Shown: positions 17,913 through 27,754, counted from the stretch's first letter. The stretch is DNA of 62,455 nt from JAQVEM01 sp964601205 (GCA_964601205.1 CAZRML010000029.1:1-62455); one strand, 5' to 3'. The notes: generated by a model not told the origin, from the letters alone. Program-made: numbers and translations.

Positions 17913-18379
17913 TAGAGCTCTAATCTCATTATATTCCGGTCCACTCCCCTGCCATATTCATTTTTTCTAAAGCCAATTTTCTTAAAACCAAATTTTTTAT
18001 ATAAATATCTGGCTGCCTCATTACCCGGGCTAACAGTTAATTCCACCGACTTAAAACCCTCATCTTTTAATATATCAATTACCTTTTGCAGAAGATTTTT
18101 ACCTATACTTTTATTTCTGTATTTTTTATCTATGTAGAAAGAATGAATAAAAGCAGTATTATTTTCTTCCCAGCTTTTAATAATTTCACAAACCCCGATA
18201 ATATCAGAATCATTATTACTTAACCTGGCTGCTATAAATTTTCCATATCTTATTATTACCGGTATGGCCCACTGGTTTATTGAGGCATCTCTTCCAAGAT
18301 TTCTTTCTTCCAGCTTAGCTATTCTATCAACCAATCTCCAGTCAAAATTTTTTATTTCCTGGAAAATAATATTTTCCAT
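17912..18379 (-). CDS. GNAT-family N-acetyltransferase
   Basis: A single-domain acetyltransferase of 155 aa. The acetyl-CoA binding region is visible around IDKKYRNKSIGKNLLQKVID, followed by SPGNEAARYLYKKFGFKKIG and the usual C-terminal strand. The pattern is RimI-like, but RimI is usually encoded with TsaB/TsaD. In this window those genes lie at 46-48 kb, so substrate specificity is left open. It is coupled to era by a one-base overlap. Confidence 0.8.
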   Translation of the reverse strand: MENIIFQEIKNFDWRLVDRIAKLEERNLGRDASINQWAIPVIIRYGKFIAARLSNNDSDIIGVCEIIKSWEENNTAFIHSFYIDKKYRNKSIGKNLLQKVIDILKDEGFKSVELTVSPGNEAARYLYKKFGFKKIGFRKNEYGRGVDRNIMRLEL

Positions 18380-18564
18380 ACTACAAGTTAATGTTTAATC
18401 GAAAAATTTAAAAAAACATGTCTATCTCAATTTTAGCACTATCTGTCAATAGCTTTATTGTTTAATAAAACTCACAGGTTATTTAAAGAAAATATTTTTT
18501 CTGCAGGCCATTATGTGCAGAAATATCCTCTCTGGCTTTTTTATCCCTGTATATTCTAAATATT

Positions 18565-18774
18565 ATGAAAATTTTTAAAATAAAATTCATTTTATCTGTC
18601 GCTTTATTATCAGCACTGTTGCTGGCAAATATACCCGGGTGTACCGGCACGGATGGCGGTGCTGAAGACTTTACAGCAAAGTTGTAGTGGGACACAACCA
18701 AAGAAACAGCTACAGGCGGGAGCTATACAATCAGCAAAAGCTATGCCAGAAATTTTAAACGTATGCTTGATTAA
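18565..18774 (+). pseudogene. Small lipoprotein gene with in-frame TAG
   Basis: A plus-strand frame encodes a convincing signal peptide with lipobox NIPGC (Cys near residue 26). It continues as TGTDGGAEDFTAKL and then meets TAG at 18685-18687. The same frame continues for 28 more codons (WDTTKETATGGSYTISKSY and on) to a TAA at 18772-18774. It therefore looks like a 70-codon gene broken by one amber codon, or a 40-aa lipoprotein that happens to be followed by open sequence. It is the only plus-strand unit inside the minus-strand core cluster. No strong ribosome site is seen. Confidence 0.4.
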
Positions 18775-18788
18775 CTTATAAACAGAAA

Positions 18789-19262
18789 TTATAGGTTAAA
18801 ATTTGTTCTTACATCGGAAATCAAACTATCCTGGATTCTTTCCATATCCATCCTGCCTCTTTCCTCTACATGGTCATAATTATGTACGTGGAGCATGCCG
18901 TGTATTATAAGGAGTATTATTTCCAGATTAAGATTCCAGTTACTTTTCTTACATAACGAAACATTGGAACTGGCGACTTCAGGACATATATATATTTCCC
19001 CTATGGTTACAGTGAATTCACTGACTCCGGGAAATACGCTCTCTTTATCGTTAATATATGAAAAAGATAAAACATCAGTTTCCCGGTCTACTTTTCTGTA
19101 TTTTTTATTCAATTCCCTTATTTTTCTGATATCAGAAAAAATAATATTTAACTTGCTTTTGGGATCTTTATCAAATTTATTCGAAATGTATCCGGAGACC
19201 TTTTTCATCAAATCCATTTCTATCTTTATTTTATTCTGGTCATTAATTACTTCTACTTTCAA
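18789..19262 (-). CDS. ybeY: Endoribonuclease YbeY (rRNA maturation factor)
   Basis: A single-strand endoribonuclease acting in 16S rRNA 3' end maturation and ribosome quality control. The 157-aa protein has the zinc-binding motif HGMLHVHNYDH and the family segment DRETDVLSFSY. Translation starts at TTG (19262), with GGAGG four bases upstream, and overlaps the end of the preceding membrane HD protein gene. The phoH-pgpH-ybeY-era order is conserved in Gram-positives. Confidence 0.95.
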   Translation of the reverse strand: MKVEVINDQNKIKIEMDLMKKVSGYISNKFDKDPKSKLNIIFSDIRKIRELNKKYRKVDRETDVLSFSYINDKESVFPGVSEFTVTIGEIYICPEVASSNVSLCKKSNWNLNLEIILLIIHGMLHVHNYDHVEERGRMDMERIQDSLISDVRTNFNL

Positions 19263-21451
19263 TTTGCCTCCGCTTTTGATTCCAGCTCCTTCTTCTCCCT
19301 GGAACCGTCCTCATCATATGAAATTCTCGAGTGATACATCGATATCAGCCCATCTATCATGGTATTTTTCACTATATCAGTCTCTTTTAATGTCATATTG
19401 GTCTCATTCAGCTGACCATCTTTTAGCTTATCGTCAAAAATATCATTTACCATCTGTTCAATTTTTTTGGGGGTTACCTTATCAATTGACCTCACTGCTG
19501 CTTCGGTTGAATCAGCAAGCATAAGAATCGCCGCTTCCTTGCTCTGCGGCTTCTTTGCCGGATAACGGAAATGTTCTTTTAGTCCATTTGATACGCCATT
19601 GGCAGCTATTTCTCTATCTTTCTGCTTTTCATAAAAATAAGTTATTATTGAATTCCCGTGATGCTGGGAAATAATATTTAAAACCTTCTTTGGAATTTTA
19701 TTTTTTGCCGCCAGCTCAAGACCATCCTTTATATGATTTGATATTATATGCCTGCTCATTGAAGGGTTCAGGCGGTCATGGATATTTTCAATATTGGACT
19801 GATTCTCATAAAAATATTCAGGCCTTTTCATCTTTCCGACATCATGATAAAGTGCTGCTACTTTTACCAGTAACGAATCTGCTCCAATAGATTTTGCAGC
19901 ATTTTCGGCGAGGTGTGCTACCAGTATGCTGTGATTATAGGTACCCGGCGCTGACATAAGAAGTTGCTTGAGTAAGGGCTGGTCAGTATTTGAAAGCTCC
20001 AGTAATCCCATCGCAGTTACAACATTAAAGGTGGATTCAATAAAAGGCAGCAGCCCTATGGCGATAACCGCACAGATTACTCCATTAAGCAGCCCCATTG
20101 CAGTATAAAGTATTATTGTTTCCAGTTCACCACCAATAAGATTAATGACTAAAAATAAAAAAGCCAGAACCAGAGAGCTTAAAAATCCTGCCCTCATTAA
20201 CGCTGAACGCTGTGATACTTTTGATACCATATACGTAGATAAAATACCCCCCAGCATGTATGCAATTGCCAGTCTGAAATCAAAATCAGTTACAATACCT
20301 GCGAATATTCCCAGGCAGACGGCCAGCATCATTCCCATACGGGGGTTAAATAGAATGGTTGAGATGAGAGACGCTGCAATTACGGGAAATAAATAATTCC
20401 AGAAATTTAAATGTATAGATGAAAGAATAGTAAGTGCTCTAATTAATGCGGTAAAGATTACTACCAGAAATGCATTAATTATCAGTTTCTTTGTATTATT
20501 GAAAATACTTAAATTAAATTTAAATATATAAAACCCGAACAGTAGGAGTGCTGTTGAAGAAATAAAAAATATATATAGAAATGTTTTCCAGTTAAAGCCC
20601 CTCTGGAGCAAACCCAGCTCGGTCAATATAAGAATATCATTATCATCAACAATTTCCCCCTCAAAAACGATGGTCTCGCCCTCAAGAACGGAAACCATAT
20701 GGGGTGTGGTATTTAACCTGGCCTCCTGCCTTGCTTTTTCAGTTGCTTCCGGATCAAAAACTGCCGTAGGTTCAATATTATTTTCCAGCACACTGGTTAT
20801 TATGGAAACGTACTCTGATTTTATCTCATCATCCGCCCTGGCAAGCTCCATAGCTCTGTTTTTAGCAATATCTACCTCAGTTGGTCTTATCTCCTCCTTC
20901 ATTATCTCTCTTGCTATATCCTGGGTTTTATTCATAAACAAATTAAGTTCATCTGCTGAAAGATTAAGGGAAAGAGAAATAACAGAGCCTGTGTATTGAC
21001 TGCCAAGAAGATTATTCATATAGTCAATCTTCTCTTCAAAGGTTTTATCTTCCTTATCCTGGACTATTCCTGCTAAGAGGTAAAAATATTTTATCCGGTA
21101 AAGGGCTCCATCCTCACCATTCAGAATATTTATATCATAAACATAGATATCTTCCACTCCTGCTTCATTCTTATTCCTATCTTCTTCTGTCTTTATTTCA
21201 TCCTCAAATTCCATGCTTTTGTTTGCTTTAATAGTCCTGGGGCTGGGCTGGCCCAGTTCTACCCCTATATCAGGGGAATAGCTATAGGAAAGAATAGCTA
21301 CTATCAGTGCAAGAGTTAAAATAAATATATATATTCTCTGAGCAACTATACTTCTAAATGAAAAATATTTAACAGCAAAACTGCTTATTTTCTCCAGCCT
21401 GCTTTCTACTCCTTTTTGAAATTCTTTTTTCTTATTATTTCTTTCTATCAT
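19259..21451 (-). CDS. pgpH: 7TMR-HDED membrane HD phosphohydrolase (PgpH-like)
   Basis: A membrane protein with a large extracytoplasmic domain, seven transmembrane helices and a cytoplasmic HD domain. Family members such as PgpH hydrolyse c-di-AMP. A TM near residue 45 precedes the extracytoplasmic 7TMR-HDED domain (about 70-290). Clustered TM helices follow (about 290-480), and then the HD domain with HSILVAHLAENAA and ALYHDVGKM. The ATG at 21451 is taken and a GTG nine bases earlier is possible. It overlaps ybeY by 4 bp. Substrate is inferred from the family. Confidence 0.88.
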   Translation of the reverse strand: MIERNNKKKEFQKGVESRLEKISSFAVKYFSFRSIVAQRIYIFILTLALIVAILSYSYSPDIGVELGQPSPRTIKANKSMEFEDEIKTEEDRNKNEAGVEDIYVYDINILNGEDGALYRIKYFYLLAGIVQDKEDKTFEEKIDYMNNLLGSQYTGSVISLSLNLSADELNLFMNKTQDIAREIMKEEIRPTEVDIAKNRAMELARADDEIKSEYVSIITSVLENNIEPTAVFDPEATEKARQEARLNTTPHMVSVLEGETIVFEGEIVDDNDILILTELGLLQRGFNWKTFLYIFFISSTALLLFGFYIFKFNLSIFNNTKKLIINAFLVVIFTALIRALTILSSIHLNFWNYLFPVIAASLISTILFNPRMGMMLAVCLGIFAGIVTDFDFRLAIAYMLGGILSTYMVSKVSQRSALMRAGFLSSLVLAFLFLVINLIGGELETIILYTAMGLLNGVICAVIAIGLLPFIESTFNVVTAMGLLELSNTDQPLLKQLLMSAPGTYNHSILVAHLAENAAKSIGADSLLVKVAALYHDVGKMKRPEYFYENQSNIENIHDRLNPSMSRHIISNHIKDGLELAAKNKIPKKVLNIISQHHGNSIITYFYEKQKDREIAANGVSNGLKEHFRYPAKKPQSKEAAILMLADSTEAAVRSIDKVTPKKIEQMVNDIFDDKLKDGQLNETNMTLKETDIVKNTMIDGLISMYHSRISYDEDGSREKKELESKAEAN

Positions 21452-21502
21452 CTTAATCACATATAAATTATATATACAAAGACGCCTTTTCCATCAATTA
21501 TT

Positions 21503-22474
21503 TTATTTTTTCCTTTTATCACCAAATTCTTTATATGCATCAACAATCCTCTGCACCAATTCATGCCTTACTACATCTTTTGAGCTGAGATATACAAATT
21601 CAATTCCCTTTATTCCTTTTAAAATCTTTTCCACTATAACCAGCCCCGATTCCCTATCATATGGCAGGTCAATCTGTGTAATATCTCCAGTCACAACTAT
21701 CTTTGAGCCAAATCCCAGCCTGGTAAGAAACATTTTCATCTGCTCCGGAGAAGTATTCTGGGCCTCGTCAAGGATAATAAAAGAATCATTAAGAGTCCTG
21801 CCCCTCATATAAGCAAGAGGCACCACCTCAATAATCCCCATATCCCTGTACTGTTGAAATTTTTCTACATCCAGCATTTCATACAACGCATCATAAAGGG
21901 GCCTGAGGTAGGGATTTACTTTATCATACATATCTCCCGGCAGGAATCCAAGCTTTTCCCCTGCTTCAACCACCGGCTTTATTAAAATAATACGCCCTAC
22001 TTTATTTTCCTTCAATTCCTCTACAGCCAGTGCCAGAGCAAGATAGGTCTTCCCTGTTCCAGCCGGCCCTATCCCAAAAACAATTATATTTTCCTTTATC
22101 GCTTCTATATACTTTTTTTGCCCGATAGTACGTGGTTTAATTTTTTTCCCACTATTTACCACTATGCTGCTCTTAAAAACCTCGTGGGGTTCTATATTTG
22201 ATTTACCTTCCATAATTTTTATTGAATCACTCACTTTCTGCGAATTTAACTTTTGTCCCAGATTTATCTGCAGCGCCAGCTCTTCTATTAATCTTGACAC
22301 TTCTTTTACATTCTTACTTTTACCCGATATTTCTATATCATTACCAAGAACAAAAATCTCCACATTGTATTTTCTCTCAATCAAAAGCAGCAGCTCGTCC
22401 CTGCTTCCAATTAACTCTGCCATTGAATGCGTACCCTTAAAATCAATGTTTAATTTTTGTTTTACCGGAGACAA
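21503..22474 (-). CDS. phoH: PhoH-family ATPase
   Basis: A cytoplasmic P-loop ATPase related to the helicase core and probably acting in RNA metabolism with YbeY. The 323-aa protein has an N-terminal KH-like region, Walker A GPAGTGKTYLALALA, then FLPGDMYDKVNPYLRPLYDA. Walker B is FIILDEAQNT and the later motif is VVTGDITQIDLP. Translation starts at TTG (22474), preceded by a near-perfect AAAGGAGG six bases upstream. Confidence 0.95.
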   Translation of the reverse strand: MSPVKQKLNIDFKGTHSMAELIGSRDELLLLIERKYNVEIFVLGNDIEISGKSKNVKEVSRLIEELALQINLGQKLNSQKVSDSIKIMEGKSNIEPHEVFKSSIVVNSGKKIKPRTIGQKKYIEAIKENIIVFGIGPAGTGKTYLALALAVEELKENKVGRIILIKPVVEAGEKLGFLPGDMYDKVNPYLRPLYDALYEMLDVEKFQQYRDMGIIEVVPLAYMRGRTLNDSFIILDEAQNTSPEQMKMFLTRLGFGSKIVVTGDITQIDLPYDRESGLVIVEKILKGIKGIEFVYLSSKDVVRHELVQRIVDAYKEFGDKRKK

Positions 22475-22573
22475 AACAACCTCCTTTTGAAGATTTCTTT
22501 TGTAATATTTTAAGTATACAAGAAGTTACATAACAGGCAACTGATATAGAAAGAAATATAAAAAAATAAAATT

Positions 22574-22918
22574 CTAGCCCGGAGGCCAACCAAATTTTCT
22601 TTTTCCCAGTATGTGAAAATGCAGGTGATTAACAAACTGCCCCGCATTGCTACCGGTATTGGTCACTATCCTGAACCCGTCTTTATCAATGCCCATATCT
22701 TTTGCTACCCTGCTTATCGCTTCCATTAATTCCTTTAATTCATCGCTATCAAGTTTACTAATCTCCATAATAGAACTAATGTGCTTTTTCGGTATAGCAA
22801 TTAGATGCACCGGTGCCTGCGGCGAAATATCTTCAAATATTAAAACATTATCACTTTCAAATACTATATTACTTTTAATTTCCCTGTTTATAATTTTACA
22901 AAAAAGACAATCTTCCAT
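22574..22918 (-). CDS. HIT family hydrolase
   Basis: A histidine-triad nucleotide hydrolase of the HINT branch, 114 aa. The N-terminus CLFCKIINREIKSNIVFE, the central PVHLIAIPKKHISS and the catalytic triad HLHFHILG are all typical. HINT enzymes act on nucleoside phosphoramidates, and the physiological substrate is unknown. It lies 99 bp upstream of phoH in transcription order. Confidence 0.93.
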   Translation of the reverse strand: MEDCLFCKIINREIKSNIVFESDNVLIFEDISPQAPVHLIAIPKKHISSIMEISKLDSDELKELMEAISRVAKDMGIDKDGFRIVTNTGSNAGQFVNHLHFHILGKRKFGWPPG

Positions 22919-23259
22919 TTTTCTTATTAACTTTTACAATTATAAAATACCCTTATTACAAAATCAGTCAACCTTTTTATATATTTATATATCCCAATAA
23001 TTATAAAATATTTTTACACTTTTTTATAACCAATCCAATCCTAAGTGCGTGATTATACTATTTTTTCAAATTTTTACAACTTTCACAAATTTAAGCCGCC
23101 ACTGCTCATTCAGGTATAATTCCTGTCTGAATAAGGGAAATTTTATCAACTGGTGGAGGTGAGAATTATATCATATTGCAGGTAGAGCTAAAATAAAATA
23201 GAATCTTTTCTGTAAATTATCAAAATAGTAATATTTTTTTATTGTAGTGTCTATTTTAT
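22919..23259. other. 341-bp intergenic region with a small inverted repeat
   Basis: No gene is visible between mtaB and the HIT gene. On the minus strand TTGACT (22966-22971) with AT-rich hexamers downstream could be the HIT promoter, but the spacing is not ideal. An inverted repeat ATTCAG/CTGAAT (about 23108-23134) lies beside a GC-richer patch. A strong ribosome-site-like GGAGGTGAG near 23154 on the plus strand is followed by no ORF. Confidence 0.4.
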
Positions 23260-24582
23260 TCAGGACTGCAAAAATTCCCCCATCAGTCCGTTTTTATAAA
23301 CTGAATTTATTCTGACTTCTATTATCTTTCCCGAAAGATTTAAAAATTTAGCCTCATCCATTTTTAAATAAACCTTAATGTAATTTCCCGAGGTCCCGCT
23401 TACAATATTGCCATCACTTATTTTTTCACAGATAACCTTTAATGTTTTACCGATACTGGCTTTAAGGTATCTATCTCTCAATTCATTTCCTGAGTCCCTT
23501 AAGATTTTACTTCTCCGGGATTTGACTTTCTCATCCACCTGGCCTGCCATCCTGAAGGCGGGCGTATGCTCCCTTCCGGAAAATTTGAATACATGGATTT
23601 TGCTAAAGCCAACTTTTTTTACAAAATCCACAGTGCAGTTAAAATCATTATCTTCCTCACCCGGAAAGCCAACCATTACATCTGTGGTCAGGGCTATTCC
23701 AGGGAAAAAATTCATAATAAATTTTATCTTCTTTAAATAATATCCGGCACCATATGGTCTTGCCATAAGCCTCAGGACCTTGCCGCTTCCACTCTGAAGA
23801 GGAATGTGGAGATGGGGAGCAAAACGCTCCCGGTTTCTTTTTAAAACATCCAGAAGCCCGGTAGTAATATCATTTACCTCTATAGAGCTTATCCTTATTC
23901 TTCTTACACTGGTACTTTTAAAAATCTTATCCATTAAATCTGTAAGATTAGAAGTTCCATTAACAAAACCCGGCACATTTTTATTAAAATCAATTCCATA
24001 TTTCCCGATATTAATTCCGGTAAGGACTATTTCTTCAAAACCGTTTTTCTGCAGCTCCGCTATTTTTTGCAGGACTTCTCCGGGGGTAGTGCTTTTATAC
24101 CCTCCTCTTACTTTCGGAATTATACAGTAATTGCAGTTCTGCTCACACCCGTCCTGTATTTTTACCAGAGCCCTGGAGTGAAGCATTTTACTTGCCGGTA
24201 AAAAACCCGTTTTAAAATTATTCCTATTTTTCCCTTTCAGCACCTCTTCCAAAATTAAATCCGGTATTTTTGCCTTACCTCTGTTACTTACTATGAAGTC
24301 AACGCCGGAGTCCCTTAAAAACTTCTTATTGAATTCCACAAAACAACCGGTAACTATTATTTTGCTGCCTTTATTCTCTGATTTTAACCTTCTTACCAGC
24401 TGCCTTACTTTCCTGTCGCTCCTGGAAGTTACCGTGCAGGTATTAACCAGGCAATAATCAGGGTTTTTGTCATGGGGAACCAGCAGCATCCCCTTCTTTT
24501 GCAGCTCCCCGGCAATATAATCAGATTCACTCTGATTCACCTTACAGCCGAGGGTATTAATAGAAAACCTTATTTTACCCAT
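23260..24582 (-). CDS. mtaB: tRNA-t6A37 methylthiotransferase MtaB
   Basis: A radical-SAM enzyme that converts t6A37 of tRNA to ms2t6A. The N-terminal UPF0004 domain shows INTLGCKVNQSESD, LVNTCTVTSRSDRK and VTGCFV, with the three Cys that bind the auxiliary cluster. The radical-SAM CxxxCxxC is CEQNCNYC. The C-terminal TRAM-like part is short. The 440-aa protein overlaps rsmE by 13 bp. The t6A substrate is made by TsaD/B/E, encoded at 46-48 kb. Confidence 0.93.
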   Translation of the reverse strand: MGKIRFSINTLGCKVNQSESDYIAGELQKKGMLLVPHDKNPDYCLVNTCTVTSRSDRKVRQLVRRLKSENKGSKIIVTGCFVEFNKKFLRDSGVDFIVSNRGKAKIPDLILEEVLKGKNRNNFKTGFLPASKMLHSRALVKIQDGCEQNCNYCIIPKVRGGYKSTTPGEVLQKIAELQKNGFEEIVLTGINIGKYGIDFNKNVPGFVNGTSNLTDLMDKIFKSTSVRRIRISSIEVNDITTGLLDVLKRNRERFAPHLHIPLQSGSGKVLRLMARPYGAGYYLKKIKFIMNFFPGIALTTDVMVGFPGEEDNDFNCTVDFVKKVGFSKIHVFKFSGREHTPAFRMAGQVDEKVKSRRSKILRDSGNELRDRYLKASIGKTLKVICEKISDGNIVSGTSGNYIKVYLKMDEAKFLNLSGKIIEVRINSVYKNGLMGEFLQS

Positions 24583-25316
24583 CTCTTGTTTCCAATCAGA
24601 TAGTCCAGAACCGATAAAAAGTAAATGGCCGCCGTCTCGGAGCGGTAAATATTTTTACCGAGTCTTATTTCTGAAGCTCCGTTTTTTTTAAGAAAATTGA
24701 GCTCGCCTTTCTCAAAACCCCCTTCCGGCCCTATTATAAATCCAATAGCCGAAACACCGGATAAAGCATCTGAATTATTAAAAATGCCTTTAGCATAATT
24801 AGTGCTCTCTTCGTAAGGTATAAAAAAATGACCGTACTCCGGAACTCTGATGCGGTAAATATCTCTGGGCGGTTCTATCATGCATTTGAAATCCCTCCTG
24901 CATTGCATGGACGCCCCGTCAGAAATCTTCTGCCATCTCTCTATCCTGGAAGAAACTTTTCTGGAATCCATAATAGTCCTGCTGCTTGTAACCGGGATTA
25001 TCCTGTCAACACCTATCTCGGTTGATTTCTGTATCACAAACTCCATTGAATTTTTTTTAAGCACACACTGGAACAATACAAGCTCGGGAAATTTCCTTAT
25101 AATTTCCTTTTTATCTTTTATGGACAGCACAACCTCTTTTTTACCAATATTTATAATTTCAGTTTTATATTTATACCGGTCATTATCTGATATATACACG
25201 ACATCCCCGGCAGCGCATCTCAACACGTTTTTAAGGTGGTTTAAGTCATCTCCTGCTATTTTTATTTCATTTCCTTTAATATAATCGGAATCTATAAAAA
25301 AATATGGATGGCTCAT
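24570..25316 (-). CDS. rsmE: 16S rRNA m3U1498 methyltransferase
   Basis: Methylates N3 of U1498 in 16S rRNA using SAM. The 248-aa SPOUT protein has an N-terminal PUA-like domain and the knot motifs IGPEGGFEKGE and RLGKNIYRSETAA. The short segment QKSTEIGVDRIIPV is also characteristic. It precedes mtaB in one operon, and dnaJ lies upstream after a 125-bp gap. Confidence 0.95.
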   Translation of the reverse strand: MSHPYFFIDSDYIKGNEIKIAGDDLNHLKNVLRCAAGDVVYISDNDRYKYKTEIINIGKKEVVLSIKDKKEIIRKFPELVLFQCVLKKNSMEFVIQKSTEIGVDRIIPVTSSRTIMDSRKVSSRIERWQKISDGASMQCRRDFKCMIEPPRDIYRIRVPEYGHFFIPYEESTNYAKGIFNNSDALSGVSAIGFIIGPEGGFEKGELNFLKKNGASEIRLGKNIYRSETAAIYFLSVLDYLIGNKRWVK

Positions 25317-25441
25317 TTTATTTATTCAATAACTATAAAAAGATATACTAAAAAGAATAATTATAATTAGATAAACAGAATATAGATTAACACAACATAT
25401 AAGGCAATTAAAAAACAATATTTACCGCTTATTAGCTACAA

Positions 25442-26578
25442 CTACTTTCTAAAAGCATCCTTAATGTTAGAAAAAGCACTCTTATTCCCCTCTCCCGCTT
25501 CTTCATTCCTGCCTCTTGCATAATCTTTTAGAAGTTCTACCTCTTCCTTCGAAAGCCTGGTGGGAATTTTAACTTTTATATTTATTATATGGTCGCCCCT
25601 CCGGTATCCGTTAAGCTCAACCATACCCCTTGATTTCAGTACAATCTTCTCCCCGGGCTGCGTTCCGGGCTTTATATTTATTTCCTCTTCTCCATCAATA
25701 GTGTCTACCTTCATCCTGCACCCGAGAGCTGCCTGGGCAAAAGAAATATTAATATCTGAAATAATATTATCTCCAGACCTGGTAAAGCCGGGCCTGGTAT
25801 TAACACCTACCACTACATACAGGTCTCCGTTTACAGAATCCCTGCCCAGCGAATTTCCTTTTCCACTTAACCTCAGGCTATCCCCGTCATGTATCCCGGC
25901 AGGAATATCTACCTTTATTTTTTTCTTTTTGCGGTAATAACCCCTACCCTTACATTTCGGGCAGGGTTCCTTTATTATCCTGCCAGTCCCTCCGCACCTG
26001 CTACAGGTTGAGGTGGTTATTATGCTTCCCAGAAAAGATTGCCTTGCAGTTCTGACCCTGCCTGTACCCCCGCATTCCGGGCAGGTCTCTATTCCACTAT
26101 CCTTCACGCTGCCTTTTCCGTTACACTTATCACAAATATCATCAACCGCGTATTCTATTTCTTTCTTTACACCATAAGCAGCTTCTTTTAACTCTATTTT
26201 TACCCCGACTTTGACGTCAGAACCTCTTTTCCTCTGCCTTGCTTCCCTCCCGCCGGAGAAAGGGCCCCCAAATCCGGTTCCAAATATGTTATCAAAGAAA
26301 TCACCGAACCCGAACTCTGAAAATACACTTCCAAAATCAAAGTCTTCAAATAAATTTCTACTGAAACCAAACTGGTCATACTGTCTTCTTTTCTCATCAT
26401 TGCTCAGAACCGCATACGCTTCAGAAATTTCCTTGAACTTTTCCTCTGACTCTGGATTCCCGTTATTTACATCAGGATGATACCTGCGAGCAAGCTTTCT
26501 GTATTCTCTTTTTATATCCTCTCCGGTACAGCCCCGGGATAATCCGAGGATTTCATAATAATCTCTTTTATTCGCCAC
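25442..26578 (-). CDS. dnaJ: Chaperone DnaJ
   Basis: The type I Hsp40 co-chaperone, which stimulates DnaK. The N-terminal J domain contains the HPD motif (RRYHPDVN). A Gly/Phe-rich linker follows, and then four CxxCxGxG-type repeats: CDKCNGKG, CPECGGTG, CSRCGGTG and CPKCKGRG. The substrate-binding C-terminal domains end at 378 aa. The start is GTG at 26578 with GAGGTGAT upstream. hrcA lies 132 bp upstream. dnaK and grpE are not in the window. Confidence 0.97.
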   Translation of the reverse strand: MANKRDYYEILGLSRGCTGEDIKREYRKLARRYHPDVNNGNPESEEKFKEISEAYAVLSNDEKRRQYDQFGFSRNLFEDFDFGSVFSEFGFGDFFDNIFGTGFGGPFSGGREARQRKRGSDVKVGVKIELKEAAYGVKKEIEYAVDDICDKCNGKGSVKDSGIETCPECGGTGRVRTARQSFLGSIITTSTCSRCGGTGRIIKEPCPKCKGRGYYRKKKKIKVDIPAGIHDGDSLRLSGKGNSLGRDSVNGDLYVVVGVNTRPGFTRSGDNIISDINISFAQAALGCRMKVDTIDGEEEINIKPGTQPGEKIVLKSRGMVELNGYRRGDHIINIKVKIPTRLSKEEVELLKDYARGRNEEAGEGNKSAFSNIKDAFRK

Positions 26579-26710
26579 CTAAAAAATCACCTCAAAAATA
26601 TTTTATTTTTTATGATTATAAAATAATTAGCGCAGATATAATAACTCTTTCAGGCACTTTTTTCCAGTTTCTGCCAGATGCATTTATCAAATTCTTATTA
26701 TTCCCGGGTG

Positions 26711-27754
26711 CTAGGCCCTTGAATTAAATATCTCTGTGAGACTTTTTCTGAAAATATTAAGACTTCTTATAACCTGGCAGTAATCCATTCTCTTGGGTCC
26801 CAGGACTCCTATTGCTCCTGTGGAGTTTCCATAAATCTTATACCTTGATGCTATCAGACTAAGGTCTTCGGTACCTTCCTCGAATAATTCCGAACCAATT
26901 TTTATAATAAAATCACTGTCATCTGAAAAATCCAGCAACAGTTTCATAAGTAAATATTCATTTTCTATAACACGCAGGATATTATGAATTTTTTTCAGGT
27001 CAATAAACTCTGGCTGTTTTAATATAACCGATGCTCCGTGAATAAAAATTTTATTATACTGGAAGTTCTCTTTAATACACTCTTTTATCAGGCCAATAAC
27101 CCTGTTAATTAAAAGCACCAGGTTTGAATCGCCTTTCTGCAATTTAATATCTTCCATGCTTATATCCACGAAATTTTTATCTCTTAGCTGCATATTCATA
27201 ATATTTGATGCTGACTGTAAATCAAGGTCAGTATACTCTCCTGCCATAGCGGAACTCTTTTTATAAACCCTCCCCGTATCGGTAATCAACACTATTAAAA
27301 TATTTTTACTCCGGAATTTCAGAAGCTCTATATGTTTGAACCTGCTCTGCTGGATTGTGGGGGCAATAATCATTGATAGATAATTGGTAAACCTTGCCAG
27401 CATTTCAGTGCACTTCTGCAGGATTGCCTCTATTTCCATATCCTTATCAATAGCTATATTTATTGCATTGCTGCTTTTATTATCATAATCTGTACCTGCA
27501 TTAAGCTCCTCTTTTAATAAATTATCCACATAAAATCTATAACCTTTATCGGTAGGCATTCTGCCCGCCGACGTGTGTGGATGCGTGAGATAACCCATGG
27601 ATTCCAGCTCCGCCATTTCCTTTCTTATGGTCGCAGAGCTGAGGTCGAAATCCAGATTATTAACTATTTCTTTAGAAGAAACAGGGTCAGCATTTTCAAT
27701 AAACCTGCCCACTACTTCTCTTAAGATTCCTATTTTCCTCTCTGTAAATTTCAT
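26711..27754 (-). CDS. hrcA: Heat-inducible transcription repressor HrcA
   Basis: Represses class I heat-shock operons by binding CIRCE. The 347-aa protein has an N-terminal winged helix including PVSSKEIVNNLDFDLSSATI and EMAELESMGYLTHPHTSAGR, followed by DKGYRFYVD. The C-terminal dimerisation region contains GSELFEEG and AIGVLGPKRMDY. I see no CIRCE upstream of hrcA itself, but one stands before groES at 45957. Confidence 0.95.
   Translation of the reverse strand: MKFTERKIGILREVVGRFIENADPVSSKEIVNNLDFDLSSATIRKEMAELESMGYLTHPHTSAGRMPTDKGYRFYVDNLLKEELNAGTDYDNKSSNAINIAIDKDMEIEAILQKCTEMLARFTNYLSMIIAPTIQQSRFKHIELLKFRSKNILIVLITDTGRVYKKSSAMAGEYTDLDLQSASNIMNMQLRDKNFVDISMEDIKLQKGDSNLVLLINRVIGLIKECIKENFQYNKIFIHGASVILKQPEFIDLKKIHNILRVIENEYLLMKLLLDFSDDSDFIIKIGSELFEEGTEDLSLIASRYKIYGNSTGAIGVLGPKRMDYCQVIRSLNIFRKSLTEIFNSRA

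Noticed and set aside
18483..18701. A 72-codon minus-strand ORF over the small lipoprotein
   Set aside because: It is the antisense shadow of a plus-strand frame with a real signal peptide and lipobox, and has no ribosome site.
22919..23259. A small RNA (6S, SRP or riboswitch) between mtaB and the HIT gene
   Set aside because: The GC-richer patch and short inverted repeat match no conserved RNA pattern that I can recognise.
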